Assembly: GCA_017744515.1 (NCBI GenBank)
Contig: JAGIBF010000014.1
Location: forward strand, 62,001-126,000
Reading direction: 5' to 3'
Length of the DNA: 64,000 nt
Origin: Niastella sp.
GTDB taxonomy: Bacteria; Bacteroidota; Bacteroidia; Chitinophagales; Chitinophagaceae
Shown here: positions 1 to 8,355 of the stretch, in pieces
Layout: every line of letters begins with the position of its first letter
Position numbering within the stretch: the stretch's first letter is position 1
The notes under the pieces: model-generated
Told to the model about the DNA's origin: nothing
Seen by the model: the letters and a program-made list of their open reading frames with translations, nothing else
Databases searched by the model: none
Translations under genes and position numbers: made by a program

Positions 1-1
1 G

Positions 2-1462
2 AGTACAGCCCGCAGCGAAAAACGAGCCAAAGAAGTAGGCATCCGCAAAGTAGCAGGCGCAGGAAGAGGAGCATTGATCACCCAGTTTATTACCGAATCA
101 GTCATCATAGCCTCCGCAGCGGGAGTGCTGGCCCTCATCATTGCACAATCAGTTCTCGGGTGGTTCAACAAATTGACAGGAGTAGAGCTCGTTATTCCTT
201 ACAACCAAATAACTTTCTGGTTGTCAGGAGTGGCCTTTATCATATTCACAGGCCTGCTGGCAGGCAGCTATCCGGCCTTTTACCTCTCGGCATTCAGGGC
301 AGTAAAAGTATTGAAAGGCACATTCAAGACAGTACATGCACTCGTAACACCCCGTAAAGTGCTGGTAGTAGTACAGTTTGGATTTGCCATTGTTTTCATC
401 ATTTGCACACTCATTATTTACCGGCAGATACTACATGTACAACACAGAGATGTAGGCGTCAATATGGATAAGCTGGCATTCGTATACGTCAAAGGCGATA
501 TGAGCAGGAATTACCAGCTGATCAAAAATGAATTACTCAACAGCGGAGTGGCCACAGCCGTCACCCGCACCAATTGCCCCATTACAGATATCTGGAGCAA
601 TTCAAACCGCTATAGCTGGGAAGGCAAAGCACCCGACGAAAAATTGAGCTTTTTGCAGTTCCTGGCCGATAATGATTTCACGCGGACTATGGGTTTGAAA
701 GTGATAGCAGGGCGTGATATCAATACCACAGAATACCCCACCGATTCAACAGCAATGCTGCTCACAGAATCGGCCGTAAAGAAAATGAAATTGACCCAGC
801 CCGTGGGGCAGATCATAAAAGATGAAAAAACAAGCTGGCACGTAGTAGGCGTTGTCAGCGATTTCATACCCGGTTCACCCTTTCAGCCCATATGGCCAAT
901 CGTGTTGCAGGGGCCTGATAAAGATTGGTTTGGCGCCATCAGCTTCCGGTTGAAAGATGAGTCCAGAGCCAGCCTGCAAAAAGTAGAACAGATATTTAAA
1001 AAGTTCAATCCCGGTTACCCTTGCGATCTCTACATGACAGCTGAAGCCCATACCGATAAATTCAGCGGTACGAAATATACAGGTACGCTGGCTGCTATTT
1101 TCGCAGGGCTCACCATCCTCATCTCCTGCCTTGGTTTATTTGCCCTCGCCACCTACATGGCCGAAAGCAGGACCAAAGAAGTAGGCGTGCGCAAAGTACT
1201 CGGCGCGTCAGTATCGGCACTCGTTACCTTATTATCAACCGGCTTCCTGAAACTCGTATTCATAGCATTCCTCGTTGCTTCACCCATCGCCTGGTGGATG
1301 ATGCATAGCTGGCTGCAGCACTTTGCCTATCGCATTGAGATCGGCTGGTGGGTATTCGGCATTACAGGCCTGGTATCAATATTGATAGCGGTCCTGACGG
1401 TAAGTTACCAGGCTTTGAAAGCGGCCCTCGCCAACCCGATCAAGGCTTTACGCAATGAATAA
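2..1462 (+). CDS. ABC transporter permease, MacB/FtsX type (5' truncated by window edge)
   Basis: Inner-membrane permease of the MacB/FtsX superfamily, which works with an ATPase in export or mechanotransmission rather than import. The open frame runs in from the left edge: the first codons read STARSEKRAKEVGIRKVAG, the typical loop of an FtsX domain. A second FtsX domain lies at the C terminus with the matching AESRTKEVGVRKVLGAS loop, and the protein ends in the family-typical ANPIKALRNE. Between them is a soluble periplasmic (MacB_PCD-like) segment. Two FtsX repeats fit the roughly 780-800 aa permeases common in Bacteroidota, so about the last 60 percent is visible. An in-frame ATG at 74 lies inside a conserved domain and is not the real start. 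The partner ATPase is not in the window and the substrate is unknown. Confidence 0.93.
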   Translation, partial: STARSEKRAKEVGIRKVAGAGRGALITQFITESVIIASAAGVLALIIAQSVLGWFNKLTGVELVIPYNQITFWLSGVAFIIFTGLLAGSYPAFYLSAFRAVKVLKGTFKTVHALVTPRKVLVVVQFGFAIVFIICTLIIYRQILHVQHRDVGVNMDKLAFVYVKGDMSRNYQLIKNELLNSGVATAVTRTNCPITDIWSNSNRYSWEGKAPDEKLSFLQFLADNDFTRTMGLKVIAGRDINTTEYPTDSTAMLLTESAVKKMKLTQPVGQIIKDEKTSWHVVGVVSDFIPGSPFQPIWPIVLQGPDKDWFGAISFRLKDESRASLQKVEQIFKKFNPGYPCDLYMTAEAHTDKFSGTKYTGTLAAIFAGLTILISCLGLFALATYMAESRTKEVGVRKVLGASVSALVTLLSTGFLKLVFIAFLVASPIAWWMMHSWLQHFAYRIEIGWWVFGITGLVSILIAVLTVSYQALKAALANPIKALRNE

Positions 1463-1501
1463 CAATTTTTATCATTAATTTCATTTTAATACAAAATGAT
1501 G

Positions 1502-1590
1502 TGTTGGCTACCCGCACCAGGGCGGCCAGACGCTGCCTTGAGCACAAGTCGTGCGGGGAAGAACGCAGGAGCAGGCTGGCACATTTTTTT
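1502..1590 (+). terminator. Possible structured terminator after the ABC permease
   Basis: CCCGCAC (1511-1517) pairs with GTGCGGG (1551-1557), with a smaller imperfect GGCGGC/GCTGCC stem inside. The region ends in a run of seven T (1584-1590). It lies 40 nt after the permease stop and before the kinase gene. The distance from stem to T-run is longer than in a classical intrinsic terminator, so this is tentative. Confidence 0.35.
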
Positions 1591-1591
1591 A

Positions 1592-1604
1592 AATGATGAT
1601 CATT
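1592..1604. promoter_or_regulatory. Perfect 13-bp palindrome AATGATGATCATT upstream of the PAS kinase
   Basis: AATGAT-G-ATCATT is a perfect inverted repeat around a central G, located 30 nt before the kinase start. Its position fits an operator or promoter-overlapping site, but no regulator can be assigned and short AT-rich palindromes do occur by chance. Confidence 0.25.
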
Positions 1605-1633
1605 ATACATATAAAGCCTAAAGCTGGTACCAG

Positions 1634-2860
1634 ATGAAAGCCGCTATTATGAATGATGAGCTCAAAATAAACAATGCTTACTTCAAGGCACTCCTCGAAA
1701 GAGAGGCCCACCTGGCAGCAATTGTCAGCTCTTCCGATGATGCCATCATCAGTAAAACAATGGAAGGCCTCATTACCAGTTGGAACGATGCGGCAGAAAG
1801 GATTTTTGGCTACAAAGCAGCCGAAGTAATTGGGCAACCCATCACAATACTCATCCCTGCCGATCGGTTGGAAGAAGAGCCGGCAATAATCGAGCGACTG
1901 AAAAAAGGAGAGCGTGTTGACCACTTTGAGACAAAACGCATCACGAAAGACAAAAAAATACTGGATATATCACTCACCATTTCACCCATCAAAAGCAGTG
2001 ATGGCAGGATCATAGGCGCCTCCAAAATAGCCCGTGATATTACCGGCCAGAAAGCGGCGGAAAAACTCATCGCAGAAGCCAAAGAGAAATTCAAAGATCA
2101 ATTAGAGAAAACAGTAGAGCAAAGAACGAGTGAACTGGTACACATGAACGAGGAACTGGAGAGGTCGAACTATGAATTGGAGCAGTATGCCTACATAGCC
2201 AGCCACGACCTGCAGGAACCCTTGCGTAAGATCCAGACCTTTGTAGAACTGCTGAAGATGAACATACATGATGCCGCAGCCGTAGAGTCTTACTACAACA
2301 AAATAAGCGTTTCTGCCAAACGCATGTCCAGTCTCATCAAAGACGTGTTGAACTACTCCAGACTGGCAAAATCCGATTACGCCTTTGGCCCTGTCGATCT
2401 CAATCAGGTATTACAGGATGTAAAAAGCGATTTTGAAGTAGTGATCGAACAGAAAAAAGCAATCATAGAGGTAGTAGGGGGCCCCCTGCCGGCAGTCAAG
2501 GGAGATGCCCAGCAGCTACGTCAGCTTTTTACCAACCTGCTAAGCAATTCACTCAAATTCAGTGAGCAACAACCCCGAATAGAGCTACGCGGTACAACGA
2601 TAGTACTACCTGCCGGACAGTACGCAGAAATCATTTTTAAAGACAATGGGATCGGCTTTGAACAAAAGTATGCCGATCAGGTATTCGTCGTATTCAAGCG
2701 ATTAAACAACCGGAAATTGTATAGTGGCACCGGTATCGGCCTGGCAGTATGTAAAAGAATTGTAGAACGACATGGAGGCATGATCAGTGTCACCAGTGAA
2801 TTGGGAAAAGGAACCACTTTCACCATATTGCTACCCGTAGCTACTGAAGAAGTCAAATAG
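1634..2860 (+). CDS. PAS-domain sensor histidine kinase, soluble
   Basis: Cytoplasmic sensor kinase of 408 aa. A PAS domain spans about residues 22-140 (motif SSSDDAIISKTMEGLITSWN, then a PAC-like SKIARDITGQK). A coiled-coil linker (about 140-182) leads to a HisKA domain with the phospho-acceptor His191 in YIASHDLQEPLRK, then a HATPase_c domain with the N box around Asn305, the G1 box DNGIGFE (Asp337) and the G2 box GTGIGLAV (about 365). There is no signal peptide or membrane segment, so it probably senses an internal signal such as redox, light or a small ligand; no cofactor-binding residues can be assigned with confidence. An in-frame ATG at 1649 is a possible alternative start. No response regulator is adjacent in the same operon; the nearest, at 3565, lies 700 nt downstream next to its own kinase. 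Confidence 0.93.
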   Translation: MKAAIMNDELKINNAYFKALLEREAHLAAIVSSSDDAIISKTMEGLITSWNDAAERIFGYKAAEVIGQPITILIPADRLEEEPAIIERLKKGERVDHFETKRITKDKKILDISLTISPIKSSDGRIIGASKIARDITGQKAAEKLIAEAKEKFKDQLEKTVEQRTSELVHMNEELERSNYELEQYAYIASHDLQEPLRKIQTFVELLKMNIHDAAAVESYYNKISVSAKRMSSLIKDVLNYSRLAKSDYAFGPVDLNQVLQDVKSDFEVVIEQKKAIIEVVGGPLPAVKGDAQQLRQLFTNLLSNSLKFSEQQPRIELRGTTIVLPAGQYAEIIFKDNGIGFEQKYADQVFVVFKRLNNRKLYSGTGIGLAVCKRIVERHGGMISVTSELGKGTTFTILLPVATEEVK

Positions 2861-3564
2861 GGTACGGATTAGCTTGTTCATAGAACATAGAAATCGGAGA
2901 GCGTAGCATATTGGACTTTGCGGGAATAAACCGCTAACAATAGTTTCGACATCATAAAAAGCAGAAAAGACTCCCAACACGTGCGGCTCTATACGGTCGA
3001 CCTTCCCAACGATCCCCCATGGATGTGAAAAATCTTCTGTACCAAACCTTCACAGTGGAAGCCTTTCTGATTTCCCATTGTTCTCATCGCCTGTGCAAAA
3101 GAACTTTCGGTATAGTATACCGGTATATCAATAATTTAATGTTGCTGCTACTATTTCGGTGAACCTGCCCTGTAAGACACGCTATGCGCACTTTCAAGGG
3201 TAAAATGAAAAGGATATAAAAAGGAAAGGCAGTTTGCCGGAGTGGCTGATAACAAACGGTCTGGTACAAATGTAATGGCTGTTCACAAACAATAGTGCAG
3301 GATCAAATTTTCACTACCTTAATTTAGAATTACAACTATGGGGTAAACTATTAGAAAAACGATACAGAAATACCCCGGTCGAACTTGAATGACAGGCCGT
3401 ATTTGACTTTTGATGGTACAATTTTAAAGGCGGCACCAGATGGAAATAGTACTGATAGAAAAATAACTATTAAACAATCATTATTATTCGATGCATAAAT
3501 ATCAGAATAACCAGTAAAATGCTTATTGTATTATATATTTTTGTATAGCATTAACCACGTACCG
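2861..3564. other. Long intergenic region, no convincing gene
   Basis: About 700 bp between the PAS kinase and the response regulator. Only short open frames occur, and none shows a recognisable domain. The only signal noted is a Bacteroidota-like -7 element, TATTTTTG (3536-3543), 21 nt before the response-regulator ATG at 3565; I see no good TTTG at the usual distance upstream of it. Confidence 0.6.
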
Positions 3565-4215
3565 ATGGCCAAAATCTTAATTATCGACGACCATTCTATC
3601 ATTAGAGTAGGCATAGCCTTTCTCATTCGACAGGAAATACCCTCCGCTGTAATAGATGAGGCAAAAAGCGGCGACGCTGCAGTAGCGCTGCTCAAAAAGA
3701 ATACTTACGAACTCGTCATACTCGATGTTAATATCCCCGGTACAGACACCATTGATTTCATCAGTTACCTGTTGACAGCTACACCCCACTTGAATATACT
3801 CATCTTCACCATGAACCCCGAAGAATGGTATGGTAGAAGATTCCTGAAAATGGGCGTCAAAGGATTTCTCAATAAAGAATCACCCGAAGAAGAAATTAAA
3901 AAAGCGATCTGGACAGTCCTGAAAGGTAACCGTTATATCAGCCCCGCCCTGGCGCAGATCATATCCATGGATGCCCTCGAAAAAAAGAAAGACAACCCCT
4001 TCGATGAACTGAGCAACCGGGAGTTCGACGTAGCCATGCGCCTTACCCGCGGCGACTCGGTATCGGTAATTGCAGAGTCACTGAATCTCCACGCATCCAC
4101 CGTTGGTACCCACAAAGCACACATTTTCGAAAAACTGAACGTGCAAAATATTATTCAGTTGGCCGACCTCGCCCGGCTGTATGATGCCAATGGCATTTCG
4201 GGGAATAAAAGTTAA
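3565..4215 (+). CDS. NarL/FixJ-family response regulator
   Basis: Two-component transcription regulator, 216 aa. The receiver domain starts at the N terminus (MAKILIIDDH, acidic pair Asp8/Asp9), with phospho-acceptor Asp54 in VILDVNIPG and the conserved Lys104 in FLNKES. A LuxR-type helix-turn-helix fills about residues 145-195 (LSNREFDVAMRLTRGDS, then the recognition helix region ASTVGTHKAHIFEKL). The start at 3565 gives a clean receiver N terminus; a longer in-frame version from a TTG at 3526 would add 13 unlikely residues and overlap the candidate -7 element. The next gene, 51 nt downstream, is a propeller sensor kinase ending in its ATPase domain, so the two probably form a cognate pair. 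Confidence 0.93.
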   Translation: MAKILIIDDHSIIRVGIAFLIRQEIPSAVIDEAKSGDAAVALLKKNTYELVILDVNIPGTDTIDFISYLLTATPHLNILIFTMNPEEWYGRRFLKMGVKGFLNKESPEEEIKKAIWTVLKGNRYISPALAQIISMDALEKKKDNPFDELSNREFDVAMRLTRGDSVSVIAESLNLHASTVGTHKAHIFEKLNVQNIIQLADLARLYDANGISGNKS

Positions 4216-4266
4216 CCGTATATTTAAGGCATGATAAGATGCCCTGACAGGCATCCACATGTGCCT

Positions 4267-7200
4267 ATGAAGTTATCCCAATGGTATGGCTTAATGGCCA
4301 TTCTTTTCCTGCTTCAACTATGCCCCGCTGGAGTGGTGGCCCGGCAGCCGCAGCCATTCACCAGCCAGTATGTAATCCATTACGATGATGAGAATGGATT
4401 GCCCTCCAATGATGTTACCGGTTTCGGCGAAGACAACAATGGCTACTACTGGTTTGCCACCCAGTCAGGCGTCGTAAGGTTCGATGGCAGGGAATTCAGG
4501 CATTTTCATACCCGCAATGTCCCGACCCTCAGCTCAAACCGCATTTACTCCATCAACAGAGACGCAGCCGGCAACCTGCTTTTTCCAGACGAATCGACCG
4601 GCATACATGCTATAAAACCGGATGGACAAATAGTGCCGGTGGGCGGTGCAGTAGCCAGGCACAACTACCTCACCAGCCGGCACGGCTATGTAGTAGACAT
4701 GCGCACTTACCTCGAAAACAAAGCCGACTCGGCACGCATCATGGAAGAATTGGTGGCCACTAAGTACTATACGGCCATGCAGGAGTTTTATCCCGATGAC
4801 AAAGGCAATGTCTGGTTCATAAGCGGTGAGGACATCAGCTATTTCAGCAAAGGACACTTTCAGCGCGTAGACAGGTACGACCTGAAAACGTACCAGCACT
4901 TTTTTGTGAAAAGTACCCTTTTCACAGTAGATGCCGCAGGTAATATCCAGGCATACAGCGAAGGCAAAAAAACAAACTATACAGCTTCATTACAACAACT
5001 CCTGTTACCACTAAAAGAAACAGCCCGGTTCAACAGACAACAGTCGTCATTCTGCTCCAACGCCACAGGCGCCTTCCTCCAGTTTCGCGACAAGTTGTAT
5101 ACATTCGGCTTCAACGGGCAAACATTGCAGCCGACCCTGCTATTGCAACAAATACAGCTCCCCCTCGTAAAAGACATTTTTTATTCGGCACGATACCGCT
5201 TGTACATAGCGATCACCAGCACCAATGGCTTTTACCTCATAAAAGACCAGCCCTTTACCGTTCGTCGCTTCCGGGAAGGACTGGAAAACAACTTTTATGC
5301 TGCAGCCGAAATAGAACCTATGAAAGTACTTGCTTCCAATGGCGTACTATTCACAAAAGACACGGCAAAAAGAATATACAGTTACGATTACATGGTCACC
5401 AACGCAATCCTGAAAGACAGGCAACAGCAGCTATGGTTTGTGGCGGGCGATACCCTCTTTTGTATGAACAGCAAATTGCAGGAAGTGAAGCGATGGATGA
5501 TAAAAGATACCTACCTGGCCAGCATGCAACAAGATGAGCAAGGCATTATCTGGTTTAGTACCAACAATGGAATGGGTAGGGTAGTAGACGGTAAATTAGA
5601 AACGATCTATTCTCAGAACTATACATTCGGCCGTACCCAGTGTATGTTCCTGCTCAACGATACCACCATCTGGTTAGGCACCACTAAAGGCCTGTATGCA
5701 TTCAATAAAAAAAGCAAAACGATCACGCCCATCGAAACGATGCAAGGCAGATATGTGCGCCACATGTACAGCGCAAAAGACGGTAGCCTGTGGATCGGCA
5801 CCTATGGAGACGGATATTATACCTACAGGAATGGCCGGTTTATAGAATTGCCCCAGGACCGCATGGGCTACCTTGCCTATGCCCATTGCTTCATGGAAGA
5901 TGACAAAGGATTCTTCTGGATTCCTACCAACAAAGGATTGTTCCAGGTGCCAAAACAAGCATTGGAATCGTGGCTGCAGAATGGAGATCAGCAGGTATAT
6001 TATTATTACTACGATAAAAACGATGGCTTTGGTACCAACGAATTCAATGGAGGCACCAGCCCGGTAGGTATTCGCTTGCAGGATGGCACCTTTTCCCTGC
6101 CATCCATGAAAGGGTTGGTATGGTTCAACCCCTTACACGTCAAGCCCTTTTTACCCGCACAGGATATTCATGTCGACCGGGTGATGGTAGATACACAGGA
6201 AATAAGATACACAGGTAACCTGGCATTCAACCCCGGCTCTCGTAAAATGAGCTTCCGGATCAATTCGCCCTATTTCGGCAATACAGCCAACTTTCAGCCG
6301 GAGTACAGGATCGGTGGAGTAGACAACCTATGGACGCCGGTGCCATCCGATAATAACATCGTCATCAATTACCTGCCGCCAGGCAAGTATACCCTCGACA
6401 TTCGCCTGCGTCGCGGTTTTGAAGCAGATGCCTATACAACTAAATCATTGCCGTTCTCCATAACACCCCACTGGTACGAAACCCTGCTGTTCAAAACATT
6501 ACTTTCGCTGATCATACTACTATTACTGGCAGTGGCAGTCTATGGGTACAACAAACGCCAGGCCCAAAAGAACAAAAAAAGAGAACTGGATCTTGAACGC
6601 CAGGTGCGGGAGCGAACACAGGAGCAGGCCATTACAGTAGAAAAGCTGGAACAGGCAGTACAGGAGTTGAGAACATCAGAAGAAAACCTGCACCAAAGCA
6701 ACCTGCTGAAAGACAAACTTACCTCCGTGATCCTGCATGATATTCGCTCGCCACTCCGGTTCATGAACATGCTCAGTAACCAGCTGCACATGACCCTCTC
6801 TACCGGAGATAACAAGCCCCTTACAGCCCTGACGGCTGAACTAAAAAAGTCATCTGACCAGTTAGATATATTTACACGCGAGTTCCTGGTATGGTTAACC
6901 ACCCAACAATCAGGATTCAGAATACGCAATGAATACGTGCAGGTACAGGAGATGTTCAACGAGGCAGAAGCCTTTTTCAGCAACATACTAAGCTGGAATG
7001 GCAATAAACTCGAAATAGAGACGGCGGAAGACATCCGTGTCTGGACAGATAAACAATTGATGCGGATCGTGCTGCATAACCTGATCGACAATGCCAATAA
7101 ACACACCGAGAACGGCATCATCAGGATAAGCGCCCTGCTAAAAGAAAACGACCAGCTGGAAATAAAAGTAGTAGATACCGGCAAAGGCATGACCCACACC

Positions 7201-7380
7201 GAGCTGGAAGTGCTGCAAAACCGCCTCGAAGACGAAAAGAACCAGTTCATTACCGATAGCACAGGCAACCTGGGCTACCGGATCATTCGCGACTTCGTGA
7301 CCAGGCTGCGCGGAAAGATCATGGTAGAAAGCCTGTACACCAAAGGAACCACCGTTACCGTCACGATTCCAATTTTATAA
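4267..7380 (+). CDS. Two-component propeller sensor histidine kinase (Y_Y_Y domain)
   Basis: Large inner-membrane sensor, 1037 aa from the ATG at 4267, chosen because it begins a good signal peptide (MKLSQWYGLMAILFLLQL...VVA); an in-frame ATG at 4231 would add 12 polar residues. The periplasmic part holds repeated two-component propeller blades (for example NGYYWFATQSGVVRFDG and TIWLGTTKGLYAFN), followed by a Y_Y_Y domain (about residues 645-735). One membrane segment (about 735-760) and a coiled coil lead to HisKA with His824 in ILHDIRSPLRF, then HATPase_c with N box LIDNANKHTENG and G1 VVDTGKGM. The G2 box is atypical (STGNLGYRII). Unlike hybrid propeller regulators there is no receiver or AraC domain in the chain; the separate response regulator just upstream probably fills that role. 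Such sensors usually detect glycan fragments. Confidence 0.92.
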   Translation: MKLSQWYGLMAILFLLQLCPAGVVARQPQPFTSQYVIHYDDENGLPSNDVTGFGEDNNGYYWFATQSGVVRFDGREFRHFHTRNVPTLSSNRIYSINRDAAGNLLFPDESTGIHAIKPDGQIVPVGGAVARHNYLTSRHGYVVDMRTYLENKADSARIMEELVATKYYTAMQEFYPDDKGNVWFISGEDISYFSKGHFQRVDRYDLKTYQHFFVKSTLFTVDAAGNIQAYSEGKKTNYTASLQQLLLPLKETARFNRQQSSFCSNATGAFLQFRDKLYTFGFNGQTLQPTLLLQQIQLPLVKDIFYSARYRLYIAITSTNGFYLIKDQPFTVRRFREGLENNFYAAAEIEPMKVLASNGVLFTKDTAKRIYSYDYMVTNAILKDRQQQLWFVAGDTLFCMNSKLQEVKRWMIKDTYLASMQQDEQGIIWFSTNNGMGRVVDGKLETIYSQNYTFGRTQCMFLLNDTTIWLGTTKGLYAFNKKSKTITPIETMQGRYVRHMYSAKDGSLWIGTYGDGYYTYRNGRFIELPQDRMGYLAYAHCFMEDDKGFFWIPTNKGLFQVPKQALESWLQNGDQQVYYYYYDKNDGFGTNEFNGGTSPVGIRLQDGTFSLPSMKGLVWFNPLHVKPFLPAQDIHVDRVMVDTQEIRYTGNLAFNPGSRKMSFRINSPYFGNTANFQPEYRIGGVDNLWTPVPSDNNIVINYLPPGKYTLDIRLRRGFEADAYTTKSLPFSITPHWYETLLFKTLLSLIILLLLAVAVYGYNKRQAQKNKKRELDLERQVRERTQEQAITVEKLEQAVQELRTSEENLHQSNLLKDKLTSVILHDIRSPLRFMNMLSNQLHMTLSTGDNKPLTALTAELKKSSDQLDIFTREFLVWLTTQQSGFRIRNEYVQVQEMFNEAEAFFSNILSWNGNKLEIETAEDIRVWTDKQLMRIVLHNLIDNANKHTENGIIRISALLKENDQLEIKVVDTGKGMTHTELEVLQNRLEDEKNQFITDSTGNLGYRIIRDFVTRLRGKIMVESLYTKGTTVTVTIPIL

Positions 7381-7755
7381 GATCTTCCTTTTCACCCTTT
7401 TCACGTGTTACCCTTTCAACCGGGTTGCAAAAAGATCTTCCTGCGTCGCCAATGAACCCCTCCGGAGGATTTCGTAAATTACAAGAAGCGCGAAGTCACT
7501 TGGCTAAAAAGGTACCCTTATCCGGAGGTTATCCGGACCTTATCCGGACCTTATCCGGACCTTATCCGGACTTTATCCGGACTTGGCTGTATAGCCCATC
7601 CAACCCAGCCCAGTACCAACTCCTTATCGGACATACCCCACATTCACCCCCGCCCGCCTCCTCCACTATAACCCGGTTATTGAATATACTGCCCGGATTG
7701 CCAAACCCTTGTATCACCGATTTTGTTATTTTCACACCGCATTCCACACGATTGC
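7381..7755. other. Intergenic region with a tandem repeat
   Basis: 375 bp between the propeller kinase and the sigma factor gene. Apart from the 11-bp tandem repeat at 7518-7583, I see no supported gene. An open frame from 7425 runs through the repeat and into the sigma gene in another frame and has no domain features. The segment before the sigma gene contains TTTTGTTATTTTC, a weak match to Bacteroidota promoter elements. Confidence 0.5.
7518..7583. repeat. Six tandem copies of an 11-bp unit, TTATCCGGACC
   Basis: Six head-to-tail units: 7518-7528 (ends GAGG), 7529-7539, 7540-7550, 7551-7561 (all TTATCCGGACC), 7562-7572 and 7573-7583 (both ending GACT). Each unit holds the palindrome TCCGGA. 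The 11-bp period is close to one helical turn, so the TCCGGA cores fall on one face of the helix. It lies 173 nt upstream of the sigma factor start. Confidence 0.9.
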
Positions 7756-8313
7756 ATGCAAGACCCTACCAAATACCAGCTATTTCAAGAGGCATTTCAT
7801 AGCTACTATGAACAACTCTGCCGGTATGCATTTGCACTCACCAAAGAATACGACTCCAGCGAAGACATTGTCCAGGAAGTATTTCTCCGTGTATGGGAAA
7901 AAAAACAGGAATTGATCGGCACAAAAGAGCTGAACTTCTATGTATTTGGCGCCGTACGCAACAATTGCCTTAGTTTCCTCGAAAAGAAGCGCAAGAACAT
8001 GGTCAGTGAGCTGAAAGGACAAGAAGTAGCCGATGCCCCGATGGAGAGAGACCCGGAAAAAGAAAGCGGTAAAGATTACAATACCCTGTTGCAGGAAGCT
8101 TTACAACAATTACCCCCCAAATGCCGGGAAGTATTTGTGTTGAGCCGCATCAGTGATCTTACCTACCAGCAGATCAGCGAAACACTGGACATTTCCGTAA
8201 AGACGGTAGAGAACCACATGGGCAAAGCACTCAGGATATTGCGCACCTTTATCCGCGGGAAAAATGTCAGCATAATACCCCTCACCTTATTTTTTCTTTA
8301 CGGAGTGGGATAG
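7756..8313 (+). CDS. RNA polymerase ECF sigma factor (RpoE-like, FecI type)
   Basis: Extracytoplasmic-function sigma-70 factor of 185 aa. Region 2 lies at about residues 12-60 (YYEQLCRYAFALTKEYDSSE, then DIVQEVFLRVWEKKQEL) and region 4 at about 112-165 (LPPKCREVFVLSRISDLTYQ, then ETLDISVKTVENHMGKAL). The chosen ATG at 7756 gives the usual short N terminus; an upstream in-frame ATG at 7723 would add 11 residues. The next gene is a FecR anti-sigma factor, followed by a TonB receptor with an STN-like signalling domain, so this sigma factor probably answers to ligand binding at that receptor and transcribes the locus. Confidence 0.95.
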   Translation: MQDPTKYQLFQEAFHSYYEQLCRYAFALTKEYDSSEDIVQEVFLRVWEKKQELIGTKELNFYVFGAVRNNCLSFLEKKRKNMVSELKGQEVADAPMERDPEKESGKDYNTLLQEALQQLPPKCREVFVLSRISDLTYQQISETLDISVKTVENHMGKALRILRTFIRGKNVSIIPLTLFFLYGVG

Positions 8314-8355
8314 GGGAAAGCAGGATTTTCATGTTATAATAATCAAAGGACCTAA

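Noticed and set aside
3084-3269. Small minus-strand frame in the 2861-3564 gap
   Set aside because: 61 residues, no recognisable motif and no promoter or conserved start context. Kept as an empty region.
6540-7268. 242-aa minus-strand frame inside the propeller kinase
   Set aside because: It is serine-rich low-complexity translation opposite the conserved HisKA and ATPase domains, a mirror of the real gene.
7425-7802. Possible 125-aa gene before the sigma factor
   Set aside because: The frame translates the 11-bp tandem repeat, overlaps the sigma gene in another frame and shows no signal peptide, domain or plausible start context.
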